Below, piece by piece: positions 1-5,427 of a stretch of 5,836 nt of DNA. The first letter of the stretch is position 1; each line of letters starts with the position of its first letter. Under the pieces are notes generated by a model. That model made no database searches. It saw nothing but the letters and a program-made list of their open reading frames with translations, and was not told the origin of the DNA. The DNA lies in the NCBI GenBank assembly GCA_003456035.1, contig DMPJ01000357.1, positions 3,857 to 9,692 on the forward strand, read 5' to 3'. The stretch comes from Planktothrix sp. UBA8402. GTDB taxonomy: Bacteria; Cyanobacteriota; Cyanobacteriia; Cyanobacteriales; Microcoleaceae. The position numbers and the translations under genes were made by a program.

Positions 1-1482
1 AATAATACTCTCCCCCTTCCCAATACCGTTAAACAGGATGCTCAACCGTTAGGAATTGTTGATTATGATGTCATAATTTGTGGGGGAACTCTGGGCATTT
101 TAATCGGTACAACCTTAGCAATGAAAGGATGGCGAGTAGCGATATTAGAACGGGGAAAATTGCAAGGACGGGAACAAGAATGGAATATTTCTCGAAAAGA
201 ATTAAACGTTTTTATTGAGTTAAATTTACTCTCTGAGGTAGAATTAAAAACAGCGATCGCAACGGAATATAACCCGGCCAGGTTGAGCTTTCCTAACGGT
301 GCTGATATTTGGGTTAAAGACGTTCTTAATATTGGAGTTGATCCGGTTTATTTGTTAGAAATACTCAAAAATAGGTTTTTAGAAGCGGGAGGAATATTAT
401 TAGAAAATACGGCTTATCATGCGGCTATTATTCATCCTGATGGAGTAGAAGTAATTAATTCCTCTCAGCTTGTAGGAGAGGGGTCAGAAACAATTATCAA
501 AACCCGTTTATTAATGGATGCAATGGGTCATTTTTCTCCAATAGTTCGACAAGCCAGACAAGGACAAAAACCCGACGCAGTTTGTTTAGTGGTGGGAACC
601 TGTGCTATGGGTTATCCTAATAATAAAACTGGCGATATTTTTGCCTCTTTTACTCCCTTAAAAAATCAATGTCAATATTTCTGGGAAGCGTTTCCCGCTA
701 GGGATGGAAGAACAACTTATTTATTTACCTATTTAGATGCTGATCCGCAACGATTGAGTTTAGAATGTTTGTTTGAAGATTATTTTAAACTCTTACCAGA
801 ATATCAACAGATTGAACTCAATCAATTAACCTTTAAACGGGCGTTATTTGGGTTCTTTCCTTGCTATAAAAATAGCCCTTTAAAAATGCCTTGGAATCGT
901 ATTTTTGCTATTGGAGATAGTAGCGGAAATCAATCTCCGTTAAGTTTTGGGGGATTTGGAGCAATGGTACGTCATTTACAACGGTTAACAACTGGAATTG
1001 ATCAAGCCTTAACCACAGATCAATTAAGTCAAAATGCCTTATCTTTATTACAACCCTATCAACCGAGTTTGTCGGTAACATGGTTATTTCAACGGTCGAT
1101 GAGTGTGGGAGTTCAACAAACAATTAACCCTGAACAAATTAACCAATTATTAGCAACGGTATTCCAAGAAATGGAACAATTGGGAGAACCGATTTTAAAG
1201 CCATTTTTGCAAGATATAGTTAAGTTTTTAGCCTTAACTCAAACTTTATCTAAAACAGCAATTTTCCATCCTGGTTTGATTTTTAAAATTATTCCGCAAG
1301 TGGGGTTAAACAGTTTAATTAATTGGACAATTCACTACTGGAATTTAGGACTTTATACGGGTTTATATCCGGCTGCGAAAACCCTAGAACCTGTGTTTAA
1401 CAAATTACCACTTTCTTCTCAATACTATTATTATCGTTGGTTAGATGCTTGGAAATATGGGTCAGGACAGGATTATGATTAA
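1..1482 (+). CDS. cruP: CruP-type lycopene cyclase family flavoprotein, 5' partial
   Basis: The frame is open from the first base, so the N-terminus lies outside the window; 493 residues are visible, ending at TAA 1480-1482. Numbering from the first codon, an FAD-binding Rossmann motif starts at 22 (YDVIICGGTLG) and its second strand ends at E50. Next comes GREQEWNISRKEL (56-68), a block I recognise from cyanobacterial and plant CruP. GD at 305-306, followed by SPLSFGGFG (312-320), is the second FAD contact typical of lycopene cyclase-like flavoproteins. The C-terminal third is hydrophobic and Tyr/Trp-rich, which suits a membrane-associated enzyme acting on carotenoids. Cyanobacterial CruA and CruP were described as lycopene cyclases; plant CruP is instead linked to lower beta-carotene epoxide and oxidative stress, so the exact reaction here is uncertain. 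CruA is the main alternative, but the WNISRKEL and GDSSGNQSPLSFGGFG blocks favour CruP. Only a short leader is probably missing, because the FAD motif normally sits near the N-terminus. Confidence 0.85.
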   Translation, partial: NNTLPLPNTVKQDAQPLGIVDYDVIICGGTLGILIGTTLAMKGWRVAILERGKLQGREQEWNISRKELNVFIELNLLSEVELKTAIATEYNPARLSFPNGADIWVKDVLNIGVDPVYLLEILKNRFLEAGGILLENTAYHAAIIHPDGVEVINSSQLVGEGSETIIKTRLLMDAMGHFSPIVRQARQGQKPDAVCLVVGTCAMGYPNNKTGDIFASFTPLKNQCQYFWEAFPARDGRTTYLFTYLDADPQRLSLECLFEDYFKLLPEYQQIELNQLTFKRALFGFFPCYKNSPLKMPWNRIFAIGDSSGNQSPLSFGGFGAMVRHLQRLTTGIDQALTTDQLSQNALSLLQPYQPSLSVTWLFQRSMSVGVQQTINPEQINQLLATVFQEMEQLGEPILKPFLQDIVKFLALTQTLSKTAIFHPGLIFKIIPQVGLNSLINWTIHYWNLGLYTGLYPAAKTLEPVFNKLPLSSQYYYYRWLDAWKYGSGQDYD

Positions 1483-1506
1483 ACACGCCATAATTAATTA
1501 TTGTAG

Positions 1507-1531
1507 GGTGCGTAAGCGCAGCGCACGCACC
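1507..1531. repeat. GGTGCGT/ACGCACC palindromic intergenic repeat
   Basis: GGTGCGT (1507-1513) pairs perfectly with ACGCACC (1525-1531). The 11 bases between them hold two GCGC blocks (1516-1519 and 1521-1524). It starts 25 bases after the cruP stop and is followed by an AT-rich run. The sequence resembles a dispersed short repeat I know from filamentous cyanobacterial genomes. It may serve as a cruP 3' end or transcript-stabilising hairpin, but has no clean U-tract. Confidence 0.6.
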
Positions 1532-1564
1532 ATCAACATTATTATTTAATAAAACCAAGTTCAA

Positions 1565-1581
1565 GGTGCGTAAAACGCACC
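1565..1581. terminator. Hairpin between convergent cruP and psaK, possible bidirectional terminator
   Basis: GGTGCGT (1565-1571), a three-base AAA loop and ACGCACC (1575-1581) form a perfect 7-bp stem. The arms are identical to those of the hairpin at 1507-1531, so the same element occurs twice within 75 bases. It lies 17 bases past the psaK stop codon. On the minus strand the stem is followed, after a few bases, by a T-rich stretch, so it is a plausible psaK terminator. A classic immediate U-tract is absent. Confidence 0.45.
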
Positions 1582-1597
1582 CGACATCTAAAATGAG

Positions 1598-1858
1598 TTA
1601 AATTACTCCTAAACTGGATAATCCTAAAATCACACCCGCTCCTAAAATATGACCAAAACTTGTGGTTGCTAAAACCGCAGGTAAGCCAAACCCACCGAAC
1701 ATATTAGGTGAGGGTAATTGAGGGCCAGCATTGGGCTGTTGGATGGAGAATTTACCAATGGCGATCGCGACGATATTGCAAACAATCATCACAATAGCGA
1801 TGGTAGGACTCCAGGCGTGAGTAACGGGGGCGGCAGCAGTGACGGCTAAAAGCATCAT
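1598..1858 (-). CDS. psaK: Photosystem I reaction centre subunit X (PsaK, PsaK1-like)
   Basis: This encodes an 86-residue thylakoid membrane protein. PsaK sits at the edge of photosystem I, binds chlorophyll and carotenoid, and in cyanobacteria lies near trimer contacts and the site of antenna association. Two hydrophobic helices are visible, at about 17-36 and 57-84. They are joined by a short hydrophilic loop with KFSIQQPNAGPQLPSPN (36-52). The second helix carries the PsaK signature GFGLPAVLATTSFGHILGAG (56-75). The length and a short Ala-rich N-terminus match the PsaK1 form; PsaK2 proteins are longer at the N-terminus. Two ATGs are adjacent at the start (first base 1858 or 1855). I chose the first because AGGAG (minus strand, 1867-1871) stands 8 bases before it. 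The gene converges with cruP and diverges from ndbB. Confidence 0.95.
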   Translation of the reverse strand: MMLLAVTAAAPVTHAWSPTIAIVMIVCNIVAIAIGKFSIQQPNAGPQLPSPNMFGGFGLPAVLATTSFGHILGAGVILGLSSLGVI

Positions 1859-1866
1859 GGAATTAT

Positions 1867-1871
1867 CTCCT
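1867..1871 (-). promoter_or_regulatory. psaK ribosome binding site
   Basis: On the minus strand AGGAG is followed by an 8-base spacer to the ATG at 1858. This fixes the psaK start. It contrasts with ndbB and the HAD gene, which lack a clear Shine-Dalgarno sequence. Confidence 0.8.
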
Positions 1872-1906
1872 AAAGTTTTTTAAACTGTAACCAATGGAAA
1901 TTAATC

Positions 1907-1934
1907 GTTATAGCTAAGATGTTTTACCAAACAA
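1907..1934 (-). promoter_or_regulatory. Candidate psaK promoter
   Basis: Reading the minus strand, TTGTTT (1934-1929) and TATAAC (1912-1907) are separated by 16 bases. They resemble sigma-70 -35 and -10 boxes. The predicted start near 1900 would give a leader of about 40 bases containing the AGGAG site. This is motif inspection only; other AT-rich hexamers in the gap could serve. Confidence 0.4.
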
Positions 1935-1952
1935 AGGGAATTGATTTTCGTC

Positions 1953-1970
1953 CTTGTAGCAATACTTAAC
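1953..1970 (-). promoter_or_regulatory. Imperfect HLR1-like site (possible RpaB target)
   Basis: The minus strand reads GTTAAGTATTGCTACAAG. It matches 12 of the 16 defined positions of the HLR1 consensus (G/T)TTACA(T/A)(T/A)NN(G/T)TTACA(T/A)(T/A). Measured from the candidate psaK start it lies at about -54 to -71, the zone where RpaB is known to activate other photosystem I genes. It also overlaps the candidate ndbB -35 box. The first half-site has two mismatches, so this remains a weak call. Confidence 0.3.
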
Positions 1971-1995
1971 ATTTTCTCGCTAAAATTGCTATCCT
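1966..1995 (+). promoter_or_regulatory. Candidate ndbB promoter
   Basis: TTAACA (1966-1971, five of six to TTGACA) and TATCCT (1990-1995, four of six to TATAAT) are 18 bases apart. The expected start near 2002 gives a leader of about 38 bases. No clear Shine-Dalgarno sequence precedes the ATG at 2040; the nearest purine run is GAGAAA around 2019. Confidence 0.4.
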
Positions 1996-2039
1996 AGTTT
2001 AAAGAAACGGCCCGACTCAGAGAAACGATTGATTTTAAT

Positions 2040-3257
2040 ATGACACAGCAAACCCGCATTTGTATCCTTGGTGGAGGCTTTGGTGGACTTTACACCGCCT
2101 TACGTTTGAGTCAATTACCTTGGCAAAAATCGGAACAACCGGAAATTGTTCTGGTGGATCAGAATGACCATTTTTTGTTTTTACCTTTGTTGTATGAATT
2201 GCTGACCAATGAACTACAAACTTGGGAAATTGCCCCGGCTTTTAAAGAACTTTTAAAAGACACAAATGTGCGCTTTTGTCAAGGAGTTGTCAGTGAAATT
2301 GATATTGAAAGTAAACAGGTTAAACTGCAAAATAATTCGCCAATTTCCTATGATTATTTGGTTTTAGCAATGGGGGGAGAAACGCCTTTAGATCAAGTTC
2401 CTGGGGCGAAAGAGTATGCAATTCCTTTCCGAACTATTGCTAATGCTTATCGTTTAGAAGAACAGTTGAGGAAGTTAGAAAACTCGGATCGGGATAAAAT
2501 TCGGGTGGCAATTGTCGGAGGCGGTTATAGTGGGGTAGAATTAGCCTGTAAATTAGCCGATCGCTTAGGAACAAAAGCACGAATTAGAATTATTGAACAA
2601 GCGGAAGAAATCTTAAAAACCTCTCCAGAATTTAATCAGGAAGTAGCCAGAAATGCCTTATCAAATCGAAAGGTTTGGATAGATTTAGAAACTACGGTGG
2701 CGGCGGTTGAAGGAGATAAAATATTCCTGGAATATCGAGGGGAAATTGATGAAATTCCGGTTGATCTGGTGTTATGGACAGTGGGAACAAAAGTCTCTCC
2801 TGTGGTGCGATCGCTTCCTTTCAAACAAAATCAACGCGGTCAAATTATCACCACATCAACTTTACAAGTAATTGATCATCCTGAAATTTTTGCCTTGGGA
2901 GATTTAGCAGAGTCTAAAGATGTTGATGGTCAAAATATTCCAACTACAGCCCAAGCCGCTTTTCAACAAGCAGATTATACGGGCTGGAATCTTTGGGCAT
3001 TATTGACCGGAAGACCGTTATTACCCTTCCGATATATTAATTTAGGGGAAATGATCACATTAGGAACTGATAACGCTACTTTAACAGGTTTAGGGGTTAA
3101 ATTAGACGGTCAAATTGCCCATTTAACCCGTCGTTTAATCTATTTATATCGCTTCCCAACCTTAGATCATCAAATCCGGGTTGCGTTTAATTGGATGACT
3201 CGACCTTTACAGGATTTATTAATTTCAATAGATCAAAAAATGGGGACGAAAGAATAA
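2040..3257 (+). CDS. ndbB: Type II NAD(P)H dehydrogenase NdbB, demethylphylloquinone reductase
   Basis: This 405-residue FAD-dependent enzyme is the likely counterpart of Synechocystis NdbB (slr1743) and plant NDC1. Those enzymes reduce demethylphylloquinone so that the last methylation of vitamin K1 synthesis can proceed. The FAD Rossmann motif GGGFGG is at 11-16, with D40 ending its second strand. The NAD(P) motif GGGYSG is at 160-165, with E186 at the corresponding cofactor-selecting position. IFALGD (283-288) contacts FAD, and TTAQAAFQQAD (302-312) is the conserved segment near the flavin and quinone site. WEIAP (62-66), LWTVG (245-249) and NLGEMITLG (334-342) are shared with NDC1 as I remember it and set this type apart from NdbA and NdbC. 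The C-terminus (about 360-400) is basic and amphipathic, suiting peripheral membrane attachment. It diverges from psaK across 181 bases. The ATG at 2040 lies five residues before the first beta strand, so the start is sound. Confidence 0.87.
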   Translation: MTQQTRICILGGGFGGLYTALRLSQLPWQKSEQPEIVLVDQNDHFLFLPLLYELLTNELQTWEIAPAFKELLKDTNVRFCQGVVSEIDIESKQVKLQNNSPISYDYLVLAMGGETPLDQVPGAKEYAIPFRTIANAYRLEEQLRKLENSDRDKIRVAIVGGGYSGVELACKLADRLGTKARIRIIEQAEEILKTSPEFNQEVARNALSNRKVWIDLETTVAAVEGDKIFLEYRGEIDEIPVDLVLWTVGTKVSPVVRSLPFKQNQRGQIITTSTLQVIDHPEIFALGDLAESKDVDGQNIPTTAQAAFQQADYTGWNLWALLTGRPLLPFRYINLGEMITLGTDNATLTGLGVKLDGQIAHLTRRLIYLYRFPTLDHQIRVAFNWMTRPLQDLLISIDQKMGTKE

Positions 3258-3266
3258 AAATTGAGC

Positions 3267-3302
3267 AACCAGGTTTCTTTGTTGATTTAGATTAACCTGG
3301 TT
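3267..3302. repeat. AACCAGGTT/AACCTGGTT inverted repeat downstream of ndbB
   Basis: AACCAGGTT (3267-3275) and AACCTGGTT (3294-3302) are exact reverse complements, forming a 9-bp stem with an 18-base loop. Each arm is itself near-palindromic, so the arms also form a direct repeat (AACCNGGTTTCT, one mismatch). The element begins 10 bases after the ndbB stop. It could act as a 3' end or processing site between ndbB and the HAD gene. It resembles GGTTTCT-type palindromes scattered through cyanobacterial genomes. Confidence 0.5.
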
Positions 3303-3336
3303 TCTGATTTCAGCGTTAAAATATTGACAATTTACC

Positions 3337-4062
3337 ATGAGTAACCCGCAAAATTCTATGATTAAAAAACCCCGTGTAATTTTTTTAGATGCCGTTGGCA
3401 CGTTATTTGGAGTCCGTCATAGTGTGGGGGAAGCGTACCGAATTATTGCTGATCAATTTGGGGTAAAAGCGTCAGCCGAAATTTTAGATCAAGTGTTTTT
3501 TAACTGTTTTTTAGCTGCTCCGAGTATGGCATTTCCTGGGGTAGATGCGAGTGAAATTCCACAATTAGAATTTGAGTGGTGGAAAGCGATCGCAGAACAA
3601 ACCTTTAAAACCGTTGGACTCTATAATAATTTTACAGATTTTTCTGCTTTTTTTCAAGTCCTATATAGTTATTTTGAAACCGAAAAACCTTGGTTTGTTT
3701 ATCCCGATGTTCCCCCTAAGTTAAAATATTGGCAAGATCAAGGGATAGAATTGGGAGTATTATCTAACTTTGATTCCCGATTATATCCGGTTTTAGCAGC
3801 CTTAGATTTAGCTGATTTTTTTACATCCGTAACAATTTCTACAGAAGCAGGAGCCGCCAAACCCAGTTCCGAAATCTTCCAAATTGCCTTAACTAAACAT
3901 CAATGTTCACCGCAAGAATGTTGGCATATTGGTGATAGTTTAAAAGCCGATTATCAAGGAGCAAAAGCTCTAGGAATACGGGGAATTTTAGTGCAGCGAG
4001 AGTTCCCCCAAAAAGGTATTTTAGATGAATTTGAAAGTTTGGAACAAATTCCGATATTCTAA
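3337..4062 (+). CDS. HAD superfamily subfamily IA hydrolase, DREG-2-like
   Basis: This 241-residue cytoplasmic protein is probably a phosphatase of unknown substrate. The motif I nucleophile is D18 in VIFLDAVGTLF (14-24). Motif II is SNFD (143-146), the motif III lysine is K175 in AKPS, and motif IV is GDSLKAD (199-205) with metal-binding D200 and D205. A helical cap with many aromatics lies between motifs I and II (about 25-115), as in subfamily IA. The usual second Asp of motif I (DxD) is V20. The DAVGTLF form plus the VGEAY block (30-34) matches the family named after Drosophila rhythmically expressed gene 2, which includes cyanobacterial members. ATG 3337 is taken as the start. ATG 3358 would remove seven residues and cannot be excluded, as neither has a good Shine-Dalgarno. 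It follows ndbB by 79 bases on the same strand and might be cotranscribed despite the hairpin between them. Confidence 0.85.
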   Translation: MSNPQNSMIKKPRVIFLDAVGTLFGVRHSVGEAYRIIADQFGVKASAEILDQVFFNCFLAAPSMAFPGVDASEIPQLEFEWWKAIAEQTFKTVGLYNNFTDFSAFFQVLYSYFETEKPWFVYPDVPPKLKYWQDQGIELGVLSNFDSRLYPVLAALDLADFFTSVTISTEAGAAKPSSEIFQIALTKHQCSPQECWHIGDSLKADYQGAKALGIRGILVQREFPQKGILDEFESLEQIPIF

Positions 4063-4099
4063 ATAAATGATGAGTTCAAAATATAGAACCCATCCTTAG

Positions 4100-4122
4100 C
4101 CCTCCCCTTACTAAGGGGAGGG
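4100..4122. repeat. CCCTCCCCTT/AAGGGGAGGG hairpin repeat
   Basis: A perfect 10-bp GC-rich stem (4100-4109 with 4113-4122) closes a three-base ACT loop. It is part of a longer unit running to about 4136 (adding TTGGGAGGGGTT). I recognise this as a common dispersed intergenic repeat of filamentous cyanobacteria. It lies 38 bases after the HAD stop and could end that transcript, although no U-tract follows. It separates the HAD gene from the DUF4336 gene. Confidence 0.65.
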
Positions 4123-4132
4123 TTGGGAGGGG
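4115..4132 (+). other. Potential G-quadruplex motif
   Basis: Four runs of three or four G (4115-4118, 4120-4122, 4125-4127, 4129-4132) are separated by loops of 1, 2 and 1 bases, which fits the G3+N1-7 rule. The first two runs are also the 3' arm of the hairpin at 4100-4122, so the two structures would compete. Whether it folds in the cell is not known. Confidence 0.4.
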
Positions 4133-4181
4133 TTAAGAGGACTAAAAATTATACAATTGATTTAGGATTGCTACAAGACAC

Positions 4182-4186
4182 AGGAG
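4182..4186 (+). promoter_or_regulatory. Ribosome binding site selecting the GTG start of the DUF4336 gene
   Basis: AGGAG lies 11 bases before GTG 4198-4200. The only other starts in frame are TTG at 4123, inside the dispersed repeat, and TTG at 4168, which has no such site. This is the main reason for placing the start at 4198. The -10-like TATACAAT at 4150-4157 could drive the gene, but has no well-spaced -35 partner. Confidence 0.5.
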
Positions 4187-4197
4187 TTAGAAAAACA

Positions 4198-5409
4198 GTG
4201 GAGTACCGTCAGAAAACCCAAGAAGAACCCGTTCAAAATCTTTCGTTTAGGGAGTTTGCATGGCCCCTGTGGCCAGTTGTCCCGATTTATCCTTATGGTC
4301 AACGGCGCACCCTCCGCACGGAAGTTGTTCCGAATACCATTTGGACATTTGAGCAGGTACAGGGAATTCTGTATGTCGTGGTTCCGATTCGGATGACGGT
4401 AGTTAAACTCGACCAGGGGGGTTTGTTGGTTTATGCTCCCGTGGCTCCGACTCCAGAATGTCTTTGTTTAATGAGAGAATTAATCGGAGAACATGGGGAG
4501 GTAAAATATATTATTTTACCAACAATTTCGGGAGTTGAACATAAGGTTTTTGTTGGCCCCTTTGCGCGAAAATTTCCCAACGCTCAAGTTTTTGTCGCCC
4601 CCGGACACTGGAGTTTTCCGATTAATTTACCCCTAAGTTGGTTAGGTTTACCTCCAAAACGGACTCATATTCTGCCCCAGGACAGTCGAAATACACCCTT
4701 TGCTGATGAATTTGACTATAAAATTCTAGGCCCGTTGCAGTTAGGATTAGGACGGTTTGCCGAGGTGGTTTTTTTCCATCGGCGATCGCATACCCTATTA
4801 GTAACCGATACTATTGTTTCCATTCCTGAAACTCCTCCAGCTATTATTCAACTCGATCCCTATCCCTTACTATTTCATGCCAAAGATCATACCTTTCATA
4901 AAGTAGAAGATAACGAAACCACCCGTCGGCGAGGATGGCAAAGAATATCATTATTTTCCTTCTATTTTCGTCCCAGTGTATTAGATACCGTAGAATTGAG
5001 GGATGCGGTGCGAGAATCTTGGCAAGCGCCCGACCGTTCAAAAAAAGCCTATTTTGGGATTTATCCGTTTAAATGGAAACCGAATTGGCAAGAAACTTTT
5101 GAAGCATTAAGAAGAAATGGGCAGTTATTTGTTGCCCCAATTTTACAAACTTTAATTTTAAATCGCGCCCCCGAAGAAACATTAATTTGGGCAAATCAAG
5201 TATCTAAATGGGATTTTAACCGGATTATTCCTTGTCATTTTGATTCCCCAATTATGGCAACACCGGAGCAATTTCGGCAGGCATTTAGTTTTTTAGAAGA
5301 ACATACTAATAATGATTTATTGCCTGAAAAAGAATTTGAGTTATTATTAGAAATTGATGCTCTTTTAAATAAATTCAAGATTACACCCCCATCTAAACCT
5401 AAAGTTTAA
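4198..5409 (+). CDS. DUF4336 domain-containing protein
   Basis: With GTG 4198 as start the product has 403 residues. The frame is open further upstream, and a TTG at 4123 would add 25 residues from repeat DNA. I recognise the DUF4336 family, found in cyanobacteria and plastid-bearing plants, by WPVVPIYPYGQRRTL (25-39), VPIRMTVVKL (62-71), GLLVYAPVAPT (75-85) and HKVFVGPFARKFPNAQVFVAP (115-135). Its function is unknown. I see neither a signal peptide nor a clear transmembrane helix. The order of strands and possible ligands loosely recalls a metallo-beta-lactamase fold: YIILPTISGVEH (104-115) sits where the HxHxDH loop would be, LLVTDT (200-205) resembles the strand with the metal-bridging Asp, and IIPCHFDSP (343-351) resembles the final GH motif. 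The HxHxDH motif itself is missing, so metal-dependent hydrolysis should not be assumed. It is convergent with the PAS gene. Confidence 0.8.
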   Translation: MEYRQKTQEEPVQNLSFREFAWPLWPVVPIYPYGQRRTLRTEVVPNTIWTFEQVQGILYVVVPIRMTVVKLDQGGLLVYAPVAPTPECLCLMRELIGEHGEVKYIILPTISGVEHKVFVGPFARKFPNAQVFVAPGHWSFPINLPLSWLGLPPKRTHILPQDSRNTPFADEFDYKILGPLQLGLGRFAEVVFFHRRSHTLLVTDTIVSIPETPPAIIQLDPYPLLFHAKDHTFHKVEDNETTRRRGWQRISLFSFYFRPSVLDTVELRDAVRESWQAPDRSKKAYFGIYPFKWKPNWQETFEALRRNGQLFVAPILQTLILNRAPEETLIWANQVSKWDFNRIIPCHFDSPIMATPEQFRQAFSFLEEHTNNDLLPEKEFELLLEIDALLNKFKITPPSKPKV

Positions 5410-5427
5410 TATCAATCAAATTCCTCT

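Noticed and set aside
908..1123. Minus-strand open frame of 71 codons inside cruP
   Set aside because: It lies wholly opposite a well-conserved coding region, has no recognisable domain, and looks like a chance antisense frame.
121..1482. ATG 121 as the start of the cruP product
   Set aside because: The same frame is open back to base 1 and encodes the FAD-binding loop (YDVIICGGTLG) upstream of 121, so the ATG is internal and the gene is cut by the window edge.
2636..2824. Minus-strand open frame of 62 codons inside ndbB
   Set aside because: It is antisense to conserved ndbB sequence and its Ser/Thr-rich product resembles nothing I know.
2040..3257. Respiratory NdbA or NdbC as the identity of the type II dehydrogenase
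   Set aside because: The WEIAP, NLGEMITLG and LPFRYINLG blocks and the overall length fit the NdbB/NDC1 branch better than the NdbA/NdbC branches.
3324..3329. Consensus TTGACA as a -35 box for the HAD gene
   Set aside because: The only good -10 downstream (TATGAT, 3357-3362) is 27 bases away and inside the coding region, so the spacing does not work.
4844..5041. Minus-strand open frame of 65 codons inside the DUF4336 gene
   Set aside because: It is antisense to a conserved gene and shows no domain or ribosome binding site that would support it.
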